Of a stretch of DNA of 64,000 nucleotides, positions 1-9,849 are shown one piece after another (positions within the stretch are counted from its first letter, which is position 1; each line of letters opens with the position of its first letter). The stretch lies in assembly GCA_024699605.1 (NCBI GenBank), contig JAILPJ010000102.1:1-64000 (forward strand). Direction: 5' to 3'. A program made the position numbers and the translations under genes. Origin of the DNA: Desulfovibrio sp. GTDB taxonomy: Bacteria > Desulfobacterota > Desulfovibrionia > Desulfovibrionales > Desulfovibrionaceae. The notes below the pieces were generated by a model. It did no database searches and was not told where the DNA came from. It was given only the letters and a program-made list of their open reading frames with translations.

Positions 1-2
1 AG

Positions 3-116
3 TCGAAAGAGGATCTCATCAAAATCATTACTCGCTGGATAGACGCTATTAACAGCGAGCCTGTGATCTTCCGCTGGAAATGGAAGCTCGAGGATATCAT
101 GAGTGCATTTAATTAG
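3..116 (+). mobile_element. C-terminal fragment of an IS630-family-like transposase (truncated by window edge)
   Basis: Frame 3 reads SKEDLIKIITRWIDAINSEPVIFRWKWKLEDIMSAFN*, resembling the IS630 transposase C-terminus (…DLxxKIxxFIxxYNxxxxPFxWxY…). Only the tail is visible. Confidence 0.45.
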
Positions 117-262
117 TATGGCTATTTACAGAACGAACTACTAGCCTGAAAAATGGTAATGCTGCAACCCTGGGCCAAAAATAGCAGGTACTTGAGAGTA
201 GGAGAAAAATAGAGTAAAATAACCGTTTCATTTTTCCTTTTATTTCTCATTTTTGAGGTGAC

Positions 263-2176
263 ATGATGCTTGATGCGATTCGTTCCAATACACAATCTTT
301 TCTTGTGAAACTAGCCTTTGGCGTCATTATTCTCGTTTTTGTCTTTTGGGGAATCGGTAGCTTTACAGAGACAGATTCCAGCCGAGTAATGGCCCAGGTC
401 AACGGCGAGCCGATTCTTGAACCGCAGTTTTATAAGCGTTATCAGCGCATCGAGCAGCAGTTGATGAGTCAGGGCACGTCGCATGAGCAGCTGAAGGCTC
501 AGCATCTAGGCCGTTTGGTTCTTCAAAATATGATTGCTCGTTTACTTGTCCTGCAGGAAGCGAAACGCCTTGGGCTTGGAATAAGTCCTCTTGAATTGCG
601 TCGGGCCATTGAGCAGAATCCGCTTTTTTTGAACGATAAAGGTCATCTTGATAAAGAATCTTACGAGCGTGGTCTGAATGCCCTGCGGATTTCAACTGCT
701 GAGTTTGAACAGCAGATGCGTGAGGAATTGCTTTACGACAAAATGCTGGAGCTTGTTTCTTCTTCGGTTTGGGTTGATCCATCACTCGCCCATAAGCGCT
801 TCCAATTTATGTTCGAGAAACGTATTCTTGACTATATTTTTGTGCCAGCTAAGGATTTTTTTGATCAGACAATGGCGAAAGAAGATGAAATTAAAAAATA
901 TTATGATGATCATAAAATAAGTTTTACAGTTCCTAAGAAGGCTCAGATTACGTCTATCTGTCTGTCGCCGGATAAGTTGGTTGACCCTAAAACCATTGCA
1001 GAGGCAGATGCCCAGAAATGGTACACAGCCAATTTAGCAAAATATACGCAAAAAGAGGCTGTGCGTGTGGCGCATATTCTTGTCCCGTTGTCTGAGAAAG
1101 CCTCTGACGAAGAACGCAACCAGGCAATGGCCAAAATTCACGAAATTCAGGCGGAATTGGCCAAGGGCAAGGCTTTTGCCGAGGTGGCAGATGCCCATAA
1201 TCAGCCCAACGCTGCTGGACCTGGAGGTGAGCTTGGCTGGATAGAACGTGGTGTGACTGTTCAGCCATTTGAAGATGCTGCTTTTAGCCAGGCCACTGGC
1301 GTTGTTTCAAAAGACCCTATTGCTAGCCAATTTGGCTTGCATCTTATTTTGGTTCACGAGAAACGCCCTGAAAAAATCTCTTCTTTTGAAGAAGTTAAAG
1401 ATGAACTCTTACAAACTATGGCAAAGGAAGAAGGGCGAGATAAGATAAATGAGGTGGGTGAAAGTCTGCTTGAGGAGGTTTTGCTTGGGAAAGATCTCAA
1501 TACAGCTGCAGCTCGCTACGGTTTAAAGGCTGAGAAGAGTGATTTGCTCAGTGCCGATGAATTTGTGCAAAAAATGCGTTTTAGTCCTAGTGATGCAGCG
1601 TTGATACTTTCGGGAACGCCTGTGGATACTCTTCTGCAGGCTGGAGATGATGTTCTCGTGGTGCGTGTTGATAAAATCGAAAAGGAATCGCTTAAGCCCT
1701 TTGAAACAGTCAAATCTGAGATTGAGAAGACGCTACGTGAGCAAAAAGCGCAGGAAGCTGCTATGGCCAAAGCTTCAGATATACGCAAGGAACTGAAGAA
1801 TGGCCCCATCTCCAAGGAAGACATAGCGCAAAAGCACGTTGAGACAACGAAGCCTGTAGAACGATCAGGGCTTGTTGAGCCATTTCTGGAAAACCAGAAT
1901 CTTTCGAAAGCTTGTTTTGAGGCCAATGTCAATGATTGGCTGCCACAAGTTTTTGCACTCAAGAAGGCAGATGGTTCTCTCGGTGCAGGTATTTTTCACG
2001 TGCAGGCGATACAGCCGGCTTCTGAGGAGGATTGGGAACGGATTCACACTATTTTGGAAAACGGTTCGGCTCGAGAGGCTGGTGACAGCGTTCGCTCGCT
2101 CTTTATCGATCAGCTTTTTAAACGCGCTAAGATCACCGATGTTCATTTAGAAAAAGCCGACAGAGTAGACGGTTAG
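263..2176 (+). CDS. ppiD: SurA N-terminal/PpiC domain periplasmic peptidyl-prolyl isomerase (PpiD-like)
   Basis: N-terminal TM anchor, SurA_N-like region, rotamase core (VRVAHILVPL…GGELGWIERG…QPFEDAAF); RBS GAGGTGAC before ATG. Confidence 0.85.
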   Translation: MMLDAIRSNTQSFLVKLAFGVIILVFVFWGIGSFTETDSSRVMAQVNGEPILEPQFYKRYQRIEQQLMSQGTSHEQLKAQHLGRLVLQNMIARLLVLQEAKRLGLGISPLELRRAIEQNPLFLNDKGHLDKESYERGLNALRISTAEFEQQMREELLYDKMLELVSSSVWVDPSLAHKRFQFMFEKRILDYIFVPAKDFFDQTMAKEDEIKKYYDDHKISFTVPKKAQITSICLSPDKLVDPKTIAEADAQKWYTANLAKYTQKEAVRVAHILVPLSEKASDEERNQAMAKIHEIQAELAKGKAFAEVADAHNQPNAAGPGGELGWIERGVTVQPFEDAAFSQATGVVSKDPIASQFGLHLILVHEKRPEKISSFEEVKDELLQTMAKEEGRDKINEVGESLLEEVLLGKDLNTAAARYGLKAEKSDLLSADEFVQKMRFSPSDAALILSGTPVDTLLQAGDDVLVVRVDKIEKESLKPFETVKSEIEKTLREQKAQEAAMAKASDIRKELKNGPISKEDIAQKHVETTKPVERSGLVEPFLENQNLSKACFEANVNDWLPQVFALKKADGSLGAGIFHVQAIQPASEEDWERIHTILENGSAREAGDSVRSLFIDQLFKRAKITDVHLEKADRVDG

Positions 2177-2206
2177 TCGCTTCATCAGCTTTTTACGAGG
2201 TCAGCT

Positions 2207-4033
2207 ATGTGTGGAATTATCGGCTATTGTGGACACAGACCCGCTGTTCCCATTGTCCTTGAAGGATTGGAGCATCTCGAGTATCGCGGCTACGATTCTG
2301 CCGGAGTGGGTTATGTTCTGAATAACGAATTGAAGGTTGTGCGAGCCAAAGGCAAATTGAAAAATTTGTCTGAGAAATTTCAGGAAGAGCGCAACGCGCT
2401 TACTGTGACGTGCGCCATTGGTCATACGCGCTGGGCCACGCATGGCGTTCCTGAAGAGCGCAATGCGCATCCTCATCTTAGCAATTCCAAGCGGCTAGCC
2501 ATCGTACATAATGGCATTATAGAAAACTATCTTGAGATAAGAGAAGAACTCAGCAGCAAAGGCTACCATTTTGCATCGGATACCGACAGTGAGGTCTTAG
2601 TCAATCTGATTGAAGATATGCTCACAACAGAGCAAGACCTTCTGCATGCACTCTCAGCGGCATTGCAGCGTGCTCACGGAGCCTACGCTATTTGTCTGCT
2701 GGATAAAAATACTCCGAATAAACTCTATGCGGCCAGATTGTCCGCTCCGTTGATTTTTGGAAGGGGGGTCGGAGAAAATTTTATCGCTTCGGATATTCCT
2801 GCTTTTCTTGCTTATACACGCGATGTGATTTTTCTTGAGGATGGAGACATCCTTGTTGCCGATAGCCATAATCATAGTCTTTGGAGAAGCTCAGATCTGA
2901 CCGAGATTCAACGCCCGACTCAGCAGATTCAATGGAGTATGCAAGCGGCTCAAAAAGGCGGCTATCGACATTTTATGCTGAAGGAAATTTTTGAGCAGCC
3001 CAAGGTCATCAGTGATGCGCTCTCGGGTCGTTTAGAAGATAATCGCGTACTTTTACCAGAACTTGATGCTTTGCCCATTCCCAAACGCTTACATATCATT
3101 GCTTGCGGGACATCGTTTCATGCTGGACTTTGGGGCCAGCATCTCATTGAGGACTGGGCCAAAATTCCTGTACAGGTCGAAATCGCTTCAGAATTTCGCT
3201 ATAAAGAACGCCTTTTGCTCGATCCTGCTCAGGATATGGTACTCGTTATCAGCCAGAGCGGAGAGACTGCTGATACCCTTGCCGCTTTGCGGATGGCTAA
3301 AGAACATCAGGTACCAACTTTAGGGCTGTGCAATGTTCTTGGTTCATCCATGGCCAGAGAGGCTGGTGCTGTGCTTTATACTCAGGCCGGTCCAGAAATT
3401 AGCGTTGCATCAACTAAGGCAATGACGAGTCAGATGATTATGCTGGCGTGTCTTGCTCTTTACTATGGACTACGGGGAGCAACTCTGCCTGAAGATGCCG
3501 TTCGTCGTAATCTTGAGTGGCTTCAGCGTCTGCCTTTAATGCTCGAGACGGCTTTACCGGAAATGCACAGCAAGGCACGTTTGCTAGCCCGTAAGTATGC
3601 ACAGTCCAAGAGTTTTTTCTATCTTGGACGTGGTCATTGTTTTTCTCTGGCTCTCGAAGGCGCTCTTAAGCTCAAAGAACTCTCCTATATTCATGCTGAA
3701 GGTTATGCTGCCGGGGAGATGAAACATGGGCCAATAGCCCTTATTGATCCTTCTTTCCCGACCTTTGTGCTTGCACCGCGTGATGATTTGTATGATAAAA
3801 TCAAATCGAATATTGTGGAAATCCAATCTCGTCAGGGGCAGATTATTGTGCTGACCAATGCGGAAAGTGATCTGCATGGTGTAGATATCTGGAGGGTTCC
3901 GGCTCTTCAGGGACCTCTTGCCGCTTTTCTGCTTTTGCCTTGCCTTCAGCTTTTCAGCTATGAGATGGCAGATTATCTAGGAAAAGATGTTGATCAGCCG
4001 CGGAATCTGGCAAAAAGCGTTACTGTGGAATAA
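2207..4033 (+). CDS. glmS: Glutamine--fructose-6-phosphate aminotransferase (isomerizing)
   Basis: MCGIIGYCG N-terminal Ntn glutaminase, two SIS domains, C-terminal DQPRNLAKSVTVE. Confidence 0.97.
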   Translation: MCGIIGYCGHRPAVPIVLEGLEHLEYRGYDSAGVGYVLNNELKVVRAKGKLKNLSEKFQEERNALTVTCAIGHTRWATHGVPEERNAHPHLSNSKRLAIVHNGIIENYLEIREELSSKGYHFASDTDSEVLVNLIEDMLTTEQDLLHALSAALQRAHGAYAICLLDKNTPNKLYAARLSAPLIFGRGVGENFIASDIPAFLAYTRDVIFLEDGDILVADSHNHSLWRSSDLTEIQRPTQQIQWSMQAAQKGGYRHFMLKEIFEQPKVISDALSGRLEDNRVLLPELDALPIPKRLHIIACGTSFHAGLWGQHLIEDWAKIPVQVEIASEFRYKERLLLDPAQDMVLVISQSGETADTLAALRMAKEHQVPTLGLCNVLGSSMAREAGAVLYTQAGPEISVASTKAMTSQMIMLACLALYYGLRGATLPEDAVRRNLEWLQRLPLMLETALPEMHSKARLLARKYAQSKSFFYLGRGHCFSLALEGALKLKELSYIHAEGYAAGEMKHGPIALIDPSFPTFVLAPRDDLYDKIKSNIVEIQSRQGQIIVLTNAESDLHGVDIWRVPALQGPLAAFLLLPCLQLFSYEMADYLGKDVDQPRNLAKSVTVE

Positions 4034-4038
4034 GCAAG

Positions 4039-4063
4039 AAAGGGAAGGCAAAGCCTTCCCTTT
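4039..4063 (+). terminator. Hairpin after glmS
   Basis: AAAGGGAAGGC AAA GCCTTCCCTTT. Confidence 0.6.
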
Positions 4064-4076
4064 CAAGAATATTTCT

Positions 4077-4104
4077 GGGACACCTACGTTGTGTCCCTTT
4101 TTTT
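4077..4104 (+). terminator. Rho-independent terminator (glmS; possibly bidirectional with usp)
   Basis: GGGACAC…GTGTCCC followed by T7. Confidence 0.75.
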
Positions 4105-4108
4105 GTTC

Positions 4109-4528
4109 TTATTGCCTAATAATCAAGAGTGTTATAAGCGTATTTCTTAGCACTCTTTCAGTGCATGAACCTAACAGCATATCAGTCACGCAGTCTCTGC
4201 CATCGCTAAACATGACAATGACATCCACTTTTTCACGCTCGGCAACTTTGACAATAATATTTGCTGGAGCTCCTCGATCAACAAGTTTTGTACTGTGAAT
4301 ATTCTTCTTTTTAATGATATCTTCGTATTCTGTGAAAATAGTTTGTACAGCATCGTCTGCCTCTTGCTGCAGCATATGCCTGTCCTTGCCACCGATCATC
4401 TCGGGTACGGGATCCAAGACATGAAGAAGAATAATTTCTTCAGGAGAAAGCTGAATGGCAGCCTCTATTGCTTTCAGTGACCTTTCCTTGGTTTTACTGC
4501 TGATCGGTAAAAGAACTTTTTTGAACAT
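4109..4528 (-). CDS. Universal stress protein (UspA family)
   Basis: UspA-like fold: FKKVLLPISSKTKERSLKAIEAA…LLHVLD…DVIVM…GSCTERVLRNT. Confidence 0.8.
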   Translation of the reverse strand: MFKKVLLPISSKTKERSLKAIEAAIQLSPEEIILLHVLDPVPEMIGGKDRHMLQQEADDAVQTIFTEYEDIIKKKNIHSTKLVDRGAPANIIVKVAEREKVDVIVMFSDGRDCVTDMLLGSCTERVLRNTLITLLIIRQ

Positions 4529-4694
4529 AGCGAATGCTCCCTGAGGTGCTGACGTTTCAGCATCATTGGATGCTCTAACTTAAGGATCTTACCTTTTTTT
4601 GAACGGATTGAAGGATGCGTTCAGAATTTCCAAGTTAGTACGCTTAATTCGCCTACAAGGCAAGAGACCCCTATCTCAGTCTTTGTCAGAAGGG

Positions 4695-7600
4695 TCAACG
4701 AATCTGCGTCAGGGCTATATTGTTTCTTTCAACCTGCTGGGCGAGTTCTGGCAAAAGATCTTTAAGCGCATTCAAATCTTTTGCTTTGCCTGCTTGTTCA
4801 ACACAACGGGCAATGCGTGCAAGGATACGAAAACTAAAGGCATCACATTCAGCGGCTATGCGTCCCGCTGCTTCAGCTACGCGCATACTTTGTGATGCTG
4901 CCAAAGCTCGTTTCGCGTCCTCAACGGCAAGATTTAATCGACGTACTAGATCAAGAAGCGCTGGATCAGGAGCAATGCCGGTTGATTCGCTTGAGGGAGT
5001 TTTTTGTTCAGCTAAAGAGACAAAAGTTCCATTGATACTGTCAGTCTCAACGGCTCCTTCGATGAAGTCCAGCACATTGCTTTTGTCCTCAGTCTCTTCT
5101 TGCTTATTTTCATGTTTATTTTCAGAGGCTTTCAAATCTTCTTGTTCTGCTTCAGCGAGGACGGGAATGCGTTCTCCTTCCCAGTTGGCCGCCCAATTGC
5201 CTTTGTGGGGGACGGAGTGATCTTCCTTTACTGTTGCCTTTTTGTCTGCAGGTGTTTCCGTCTGACGTTCAGTAAATGACGGCTTTTGCACAGGTACAGG
5301 TTCACCGACCCATTCGTCAGCATCTAACCAGGCATGAGGCTGTGGAGTTGTTTGAGACTGCCCAGAACTCATGACAGGTTCAGAAGCTGCCTGGGAGGGC
5401 TTTTGTACAGGCACAGGTTCACCGACCCATTCGTCAGCATCTAACCAGGCATGAGGCTGCGCAGTTGTTTGAGGCTGATCAGTAGTAATGACAGGTTCAG
5501 CAGGAGTTGTTTGAGACTGACCAGAACTCATGACAGGTTCAGAAGCTGCCTGGGAGGCCTTTTGCACGGGCACAGGTTCACCGACCCATTCGTCAGCATC
5601 TAACCAGGCATGAGGTTGCGGAGTTGTTTGAGGCTGATCAGTAGTAATGACAGGTTCAGAAGGAGTTGTTTGAGACTGCCCAGAACTCATGACAGGTTCA
5701 GAAGCTGCCTGGGAAGGCTTTTGTACAGGCACAGGTTCGCCGACCCATTCGTCATCGGCAATCACATGAACTGGAGAATCCTCTGTAGAAGAGGAAAGCG
5801 TCAGAGCAGTGGGCTCGGAGTTCATATGGACATTGCTATCTTTGGACTCTGTTGGTTTTGTCTCATCCTCTTGTGGAGATTCTGTATGCGTCAAGACTTC
5901 AACGGGCTGTGTTTGCTCCAGGCTATCGGTTGATTCGCTTTGCGCAGGCACAGAAGGCGACAGTAGATCTGCCGCAGGCGTAGCTTGATCCTGTGATTTT
6001 GCCGCAGGCTCTGAGTCAAAGGCTGCGCTCGTTTGATTTTTGATTGCAGTATCAACTGTTAACGGCTGAATATCAGCGTCGTTCTGTGTATTTTTTGTTT
6101 CAGCAGAGGATAAAAGCAAGGTCTTTGAAATGCCATTGCCTGAATTGTTTGCAGTCCTCTTTTCCAGATTGGGTGAGGCGCTCTTGCCATCTAAGGAGAG
6201 TGGTGCGCTCGAGGGGGAAAGCAGATCGTTTCCTTCTGGAATTTCGTTAGACTGACTTTTGTGTTCTGCAGGACTTGATATCTTGTCTTCAGACATCTCT
6301 TTGCCCAGAGAACTGAAAGTATGAATGAGTTTAGCTAGACCCGTGAGCTCTTCTATATCCTTGGGAACTGCTCCGCCACTGCCAAAAAGGTCAGGGATAC
6401 TTTTTGGAGTACTATTGGCCTGTTCTTCGCCTGCATTTTTGTTTGTTTTATGGAGATCATCGATAACTTCACTGACTGTTACACGCAGGGCCTCTTCGTC
6501 GAGAGGTTCAAGCAAGGCAAAGGTATAGCCAGCCTCACCAAGTTCTTTCCAGGAAAGGTCATTATGAGTGATAGCAAGGACCTTGCAGAAGGGAAGACCG
6601 GCTTCCATGTTTTGTTTGCGAATCTTGGCGATGAGCGGAGCCGCTTGAGCCGATGCTGCCGCTTCGTGGGCAATGAGTAGAGTAAAAGGATCTTCTGCAC
6701 AGAGGGCAAGTGCCTCATCGAGATTTGTGCAGGTCCTGGTTCGGCAGGGCAGACCTTGGAGTATGGCCTGAATTTGTTCACACATCTCTTTTCGCAGTGA
6801 ACAGATAAGAACCAGAGGTGAACGACAGAGGGCAGCAGTTCTTTCCTCTAAATTTGTAAGGTGAACGGCCAAATTGATGGTGGTTCCCTGAACACTGCTT
6901 TGAAGAGTAAGTGCCCCGTGAAGATCGGCAACGAGCTCCCAGGCCATGTTTAAGGCAAGAGCACTGCGATTTTTTGGCGGCATGCCACTACCGGTATCTG
7001 TCACGGAAAAGAGTAGATGACCTGGATCTTCGCTTTCGGGGAACGGACAGACAGTAAAATGTATTGAACCATGGGTCGTGGCTCGCACGGAACTTTCGAC
7101 AAGGAGTTCTAGGGCTTGTTTGAGCTTGCGAACTTTACCTTGAAACAACGAGGGCATTTCCGGCGGCATATACCAGCCAAGGGCAATTTCCTGAGTATTA
7201 CTCACATGCATGGCGTGATTGTAGATATCACGCATCATGATTTGCAGATCGCAACTTCCTTCTTCTTCATGGGCTGCAGCATTATCGCTTTCTTTTGTTC
7301 CCTTGAGGAGATTCCAAAGGCGTTTGGCCTGATCGACCATGTTTTTGGCGTGGACACGGACAGCAGGAGGCAAGGCACACTGTTCAAGATGTGTTGCTTC
7401 TGAAACAAGAAGATCCACAGGTCGCTGCAGATTTTCGAGAAATTCGGCAGAAACTTTTTGCTCTGCGGGTATCGCTTGGGAAACTTCAGTACTTGGCTTG
7501 CTTGCCTCGGCAGGCTTTGGCTGGTCGAAGGCGATAATGCGCAGATTGGGGTCATCCAATTGATCTTTTAGCATGATGGCCTCATTGTCCTTGCTGTTCT

Positions 7601-8765
7601 TTTCATTTTTGGACTCAGGTTCTGGCGCATTGTGAGTGGCCACAAGCAGAAGTGAGCTGAAGGCAATGCCATAGAGGGGAAAGGCTGCCAGAATGTCGGC
7701 AGAAAGACCGCTCAACAGACCCAGAAGACCTGCCGCTGTAAAGAGCGGTGGCAGAAGGCAAATCAGTAAGAAACAGGTTGATGCCGGAATTCCAAGAAAA
7801 AGCGCCCAAAGGGCAGTGGGTATGAAGAAAATGGTGACCAAAGGCCAAAGTTCAATGAAACGGGCAGTCCAGCTGAAACCAGGAACTAACGGCACCAGGG
7901 TGACACAGGCTCCGACGAGGGTGAGGACAATGAGCTGCGCATCGATAATGCGTGAGAAATATTGCGTTCGCATCATGTGTCTAGCCACATGAGGCAGAAG
8001 CATGAGAGCTAGGCCTGGAGCCAGAACCCTGGCAAATTGTCCAAAACCGATATGTCCTTTTTCCAGAGTCGGCAGTCCGAGATAGCCGGCAGCAAGGGCA
8101 CAGCCCACAAAGAGGACTGTCCACAGGCGCCACTGACCCTTTTCTGAAAAACAGCGCAAGATACTGAGAAGTAAAAGAATGGCAAGAACGAGTACAGCGG
8201 CTGGTCTGGCTAGTGCACCCCAGTTATTGGCTGCATTGTGGGGTGAGCGGAGCATGGGGGCGAACCAGAGTCCGGGAGGTCCATCGAGACGTATGAAGCA
8301 GGTCTTGGCTTCAGTGCCGGCTTCAGGAAGATTCAGAATATGCCGGTCAGTGACCTGAACAATGCGCCACTGCTGCATGCCGGTTTGTGGCTGAATTTCG
8401 GGAATATAGAGTTTGGGGTCGCCAGGCAGACTTTCTCCTAGAGAAAGCAGCCATTCCATGGGTTTTGCACCTTCCGCGAGAGGACCAATGGTAAAGCGAA
8501 GCCAAAAGGTCCCTGCTTCAGGTGCAAAGCCGAGAGAGCGTACTGGCTGAAAACTCAGACTTTTTTCCTGTAGTGCCAGCGCTTCAATGTCGAGAGAGCC
8601 ATTTTCATCGAGAGTGTATTCAAGGTAGGGGAGAAATGGAACGCATTCTCCATGCAGATCAGAAGGGAGGATTTGTGCGGCCAAGGTCTCACGGCAGAAA
8701 AAAACACTTACGAAAAAAATAAGTACAAGACTGAGCTTGCGAGGAGAGTGCAAAGTGCTGATCAT
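4695..8765 (-). CDS. 7TM-DISM sensor protein with degenerate histidine kinase, receiver and HPt-like domains
   Basis: Signal peptide, DISM-like N-terminal domain, 7 TM segments, HATPase remnant (FSVTDTGSGM), receiver-like region, long Ser/Thr/Pro linker with repeats, C-terminal helical HPt-like region. Confidence 0.7.
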   Translation of the reverse strand: MISTLHSPRKLSLVLIFFVSVFFCRETLAAQILPSDLHGECVPFLPYLEYTLDENGSLDIEALALQEKSLSFQPVRSLGFAPEAGTFWLRFTIGPLAEGAKPMEWLLSLGESLPGDPKLYIPEIQPQTGMQQWRIVQVTDRHILNLPEAGTEAKTCFIRLDGPPGLWFAPMLRSPHNAANNWGALARPAAVLVLAILLLLSILRCFSEKGQWRLWTVLFVGCALAAGYLGLPTLEKGHIGFGQFARVLAPGLALMLLPHVARHMMRTQYFSRIIDAQLIVLTLVGACVTLVPLVPGFSWTARFIELWPLVTIFFIPTALWALFLGIPASTCFLLICLLPPLFTAAGLLGLLSGLSADILAAFPLYGIAFSSLLLVATHNAPEPESKNEKNSKDNEAIMLKDQLDDPNLRIIAFDQPKPAEASKPSTEVSQAIPAEQKVSAEFLENLQRPVDLLVSEATHLEQCALPPAVRVHAKNMVDQAKRLWNLLKGTKESDNAAAHEEEGSCDLQIMMRDIYNHAMHVSNTQEIALGWYMPPEMPSLFQGKVRKLKQALELLVESSVRATTHGSIHFTVCPFPESEDPGHLLFSVTDTGSGMPPKNRSALALNMAWELVADLHGALTLQSSVQGTTINLAVHLTNLEERTAALCRSPLVLICSLRKEMCEQIQAILQGLPCRTRTCTNLDEALALCAEDPFTLLIAHEAAASAQAAPLIAKIRKQNMEAGLPFCKVLAITHNDLSWKELGEAGYTFALLEPLDEEALRVTVSEVIDDLHKTNKNAGEEQANSTPKSIPDLFGSGGAVPKDIEELTGLAKLIHTFSSLGKEMSEDKISSPAEHKSQSNEIPEGNDLLSPSSAPLSLDGKSASPNLEKRTANNSGNGISKTLLLSSAETKNTQNDADIQPLTVDTAIKNQTSAAFDSEPAAKSQDQATPAADLLSPSVPAQSESTDSLEQTQPVEVLTHTESPQEDETKPTESKDSNVHMNSEPTALTLSSSTEDSPVHVIADDEWVGEPVPVQKPSQAASEPVMSSGQSQTTPSEPVITTDQPQTTPQPHAWLDADEWVGEPVPVQKASQAASEPVMSSGQSQTTPAEPVITTDQPQTTAQPHAWLDADEWVGEPVPVQKPSQAASEPVMSSGQSQTTPQPHAWLDADEWVGEPVPVQKPSFTERQTETPADKKATVKEDHSVPHKGNWAANWEGERIPVLAEAEQEDLKASENKHENKQEETEDKSNVLDFIEGAVETDSINGTFVSLAEQKTPSSESTGIAPDPALLDLVRRLNLAVEDAKRALAASQSMRVAEAAGRIAAECDAFSFRILARIARCVEQAGKAKDLNALKDLLPELAQQVERNNIALTQIR
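5278..5760 (-). repeat. In-frame tandem repeat, ~53-aa (159-bp) unit, within the kinase-like gene
   Basis: DEWVGEPVPVQK(P/A)SQAASEPVMSSGQSQTTP(S/A)EPVITTDQPQTT(P/A)QPHAWLDA: two full units, one shortened unit, partial flanking units. Confidence 0.9.
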
Positions 8766-8821
8766 CAGATATTTCAGCGTGGATACCCCGCAGTTTACGA
8801 CGGGGAGGAAACGCTGTCTCC
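8766..8821 (-). promoter_or_regulatory. SD-hairpin-AUG element, copy A (kinase-like gene)
   Basis: GGAGA(CAGCGT)TTCCT(CCCCG)TCGTAAACTG(CGGGG)TATCC(ACGCTG)AAATATCTG-ATG. Confidence 0.75.
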
Positions 8822-9081
8822 AAGAATTTTCCTATATTGACAAATGAAACCGTCTGATCTGCTGGGAAAACGACAATAGCTCCATGAAGTGCCTTGAATT
8901 GTGTTTTCTGCCGTTGGCCTGTTGAATGAACCACTTTGCCAGATCGCAACAGCCTTTGAATTTCGCTAAGCTGATAGACACGCAGTCTGTTCTTCAGGGT
9001 GCGTGGCTGAACAAAGGGCCAAAAATTTTTTGGGTAAAAAAGAAGGACCGTTTCAGAGAAAGGCTTAAAAAATTTAGGTAT

Positions 9082-9109
9082 TGTATAGTCTGACTCATAA
9101 GAAAGTCAA
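9082..9109 (-). promoter_or_regulatory. Predicted sigma-70 promoter for the kinase-like gene
   Basis: TTGACT - 16 bp - TATACA on the minus strand, ~310 nt upstream of the start codon. Confidence 0.5.
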
Positions 9110-9136
9110 ACTATTGCTGTGGTGCCAGAAAGCGGT

Positions 9137-9796
9137 TTACGGGGCTTTTTCCAGGCGTTCCACAAGAGAAGAGAGCGGCTCGCCGCTATGCATATGAATA
9201 TCCCCATTGAGTTTCAGGGCTTCTTTCCAAGCTTGGATTGCAGCGTCTTTGAGGTGCAGGTCGTAGTAGAGCACAATGCCTTCGTTGAGTCGTGACTGCA
9301 GATGTGTGGCATCAAGCGCTTTGGCCTGCTGAAAGGAGAGGAGAGCGTCTTCAAAACGCTGCAGTTCACGGTACATAATACCAAGATCTGTGAGCAGATC
9401 AGGAGAACGTGCCCCTAGATTGACAGCTGTTTCATAAGCTCGGATAGCCGCATCGGGACGCTGAGCGTCAAAATAGGCGTTTCCGAGATTCACCCAGTTT
9501 CCTGAATTTTTGGGATCGTTTTGTACAGCTTGCTCAAGTTTGGCAATAGTCTGCTGATCCGAGTCAGAAAGTTGCCATCGGTTTTCCTGAACCGGAAGCG
9601 TTGCCTTGCTTTCTGCCGTAGGCTGCGACTTGGCTTTTTCAAGAGAGTGATTGGCCAGAAGAGAGCCGATGACAAGGCCTAGAACCAGGCAAAGCCCCAT
9701 ACCAAGAAAGGCTGTGCGTTTGCTGAGACAATCAGTGTTTGCTGTTGCTGCCGGTTCATTTTTCGTCTGCGGGATGGTGGAAGAGCGTTTTTTCAT
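9137..9796 (-). CDS. TPR-repeat membrane-anchored protein
   Basis: ORF trimmed to MKKRSSTIPQ…; one TM segment, TPR repeats (NPGNWVNLGNAYFDAQRPDAAIRAYETAVNL-like). The ORF-track extension to 9874 covers the leader hairpin. Confidence 0.75.
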   Translation of the reverse strand: MKKRSSTIPQTKNEPAATANTDCLSKRTAFLGMGLCLVLGLVIGSLLANHSLEKAKSQPTAESKATLPVQENRWQLSDSDQQTIAKLEQAVQNDPKNSGNWVNLGNAYFDAQRPDAAIRAYETAVNLGARSPDLLTDLGIMYRELQRFEDALLSFQQAKALDATHLQSRLNEGIVLYYDLHLKDAAIQAWKEALKLNGDIHMHSGEPLSSLVERLEKAP

Positions 9797-9849
9797 CAAG
9801 TCTTCAGCGATACCCGGGTCTTTAGGCCGGGGTGGAAACGCTGCCTCAA
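9797..9849 (-). promoter_or_regulatory. SD-hairpin-AUG element, copy B (TPR gene)
   Basis: TTGAGG(CAGCG)TTTCCAC(CCCGG)CCTAAAGAC(CCGGG)TAT(CGCTG)AAGACTTG-ATG. Confidence 0.75.

Noticed and set aside
8689-8949. 86-aa ORF overlapping the start of the kinase-like gene
   Set aside because: Lies over the leader and element A; no RBS and no domain-like composition.
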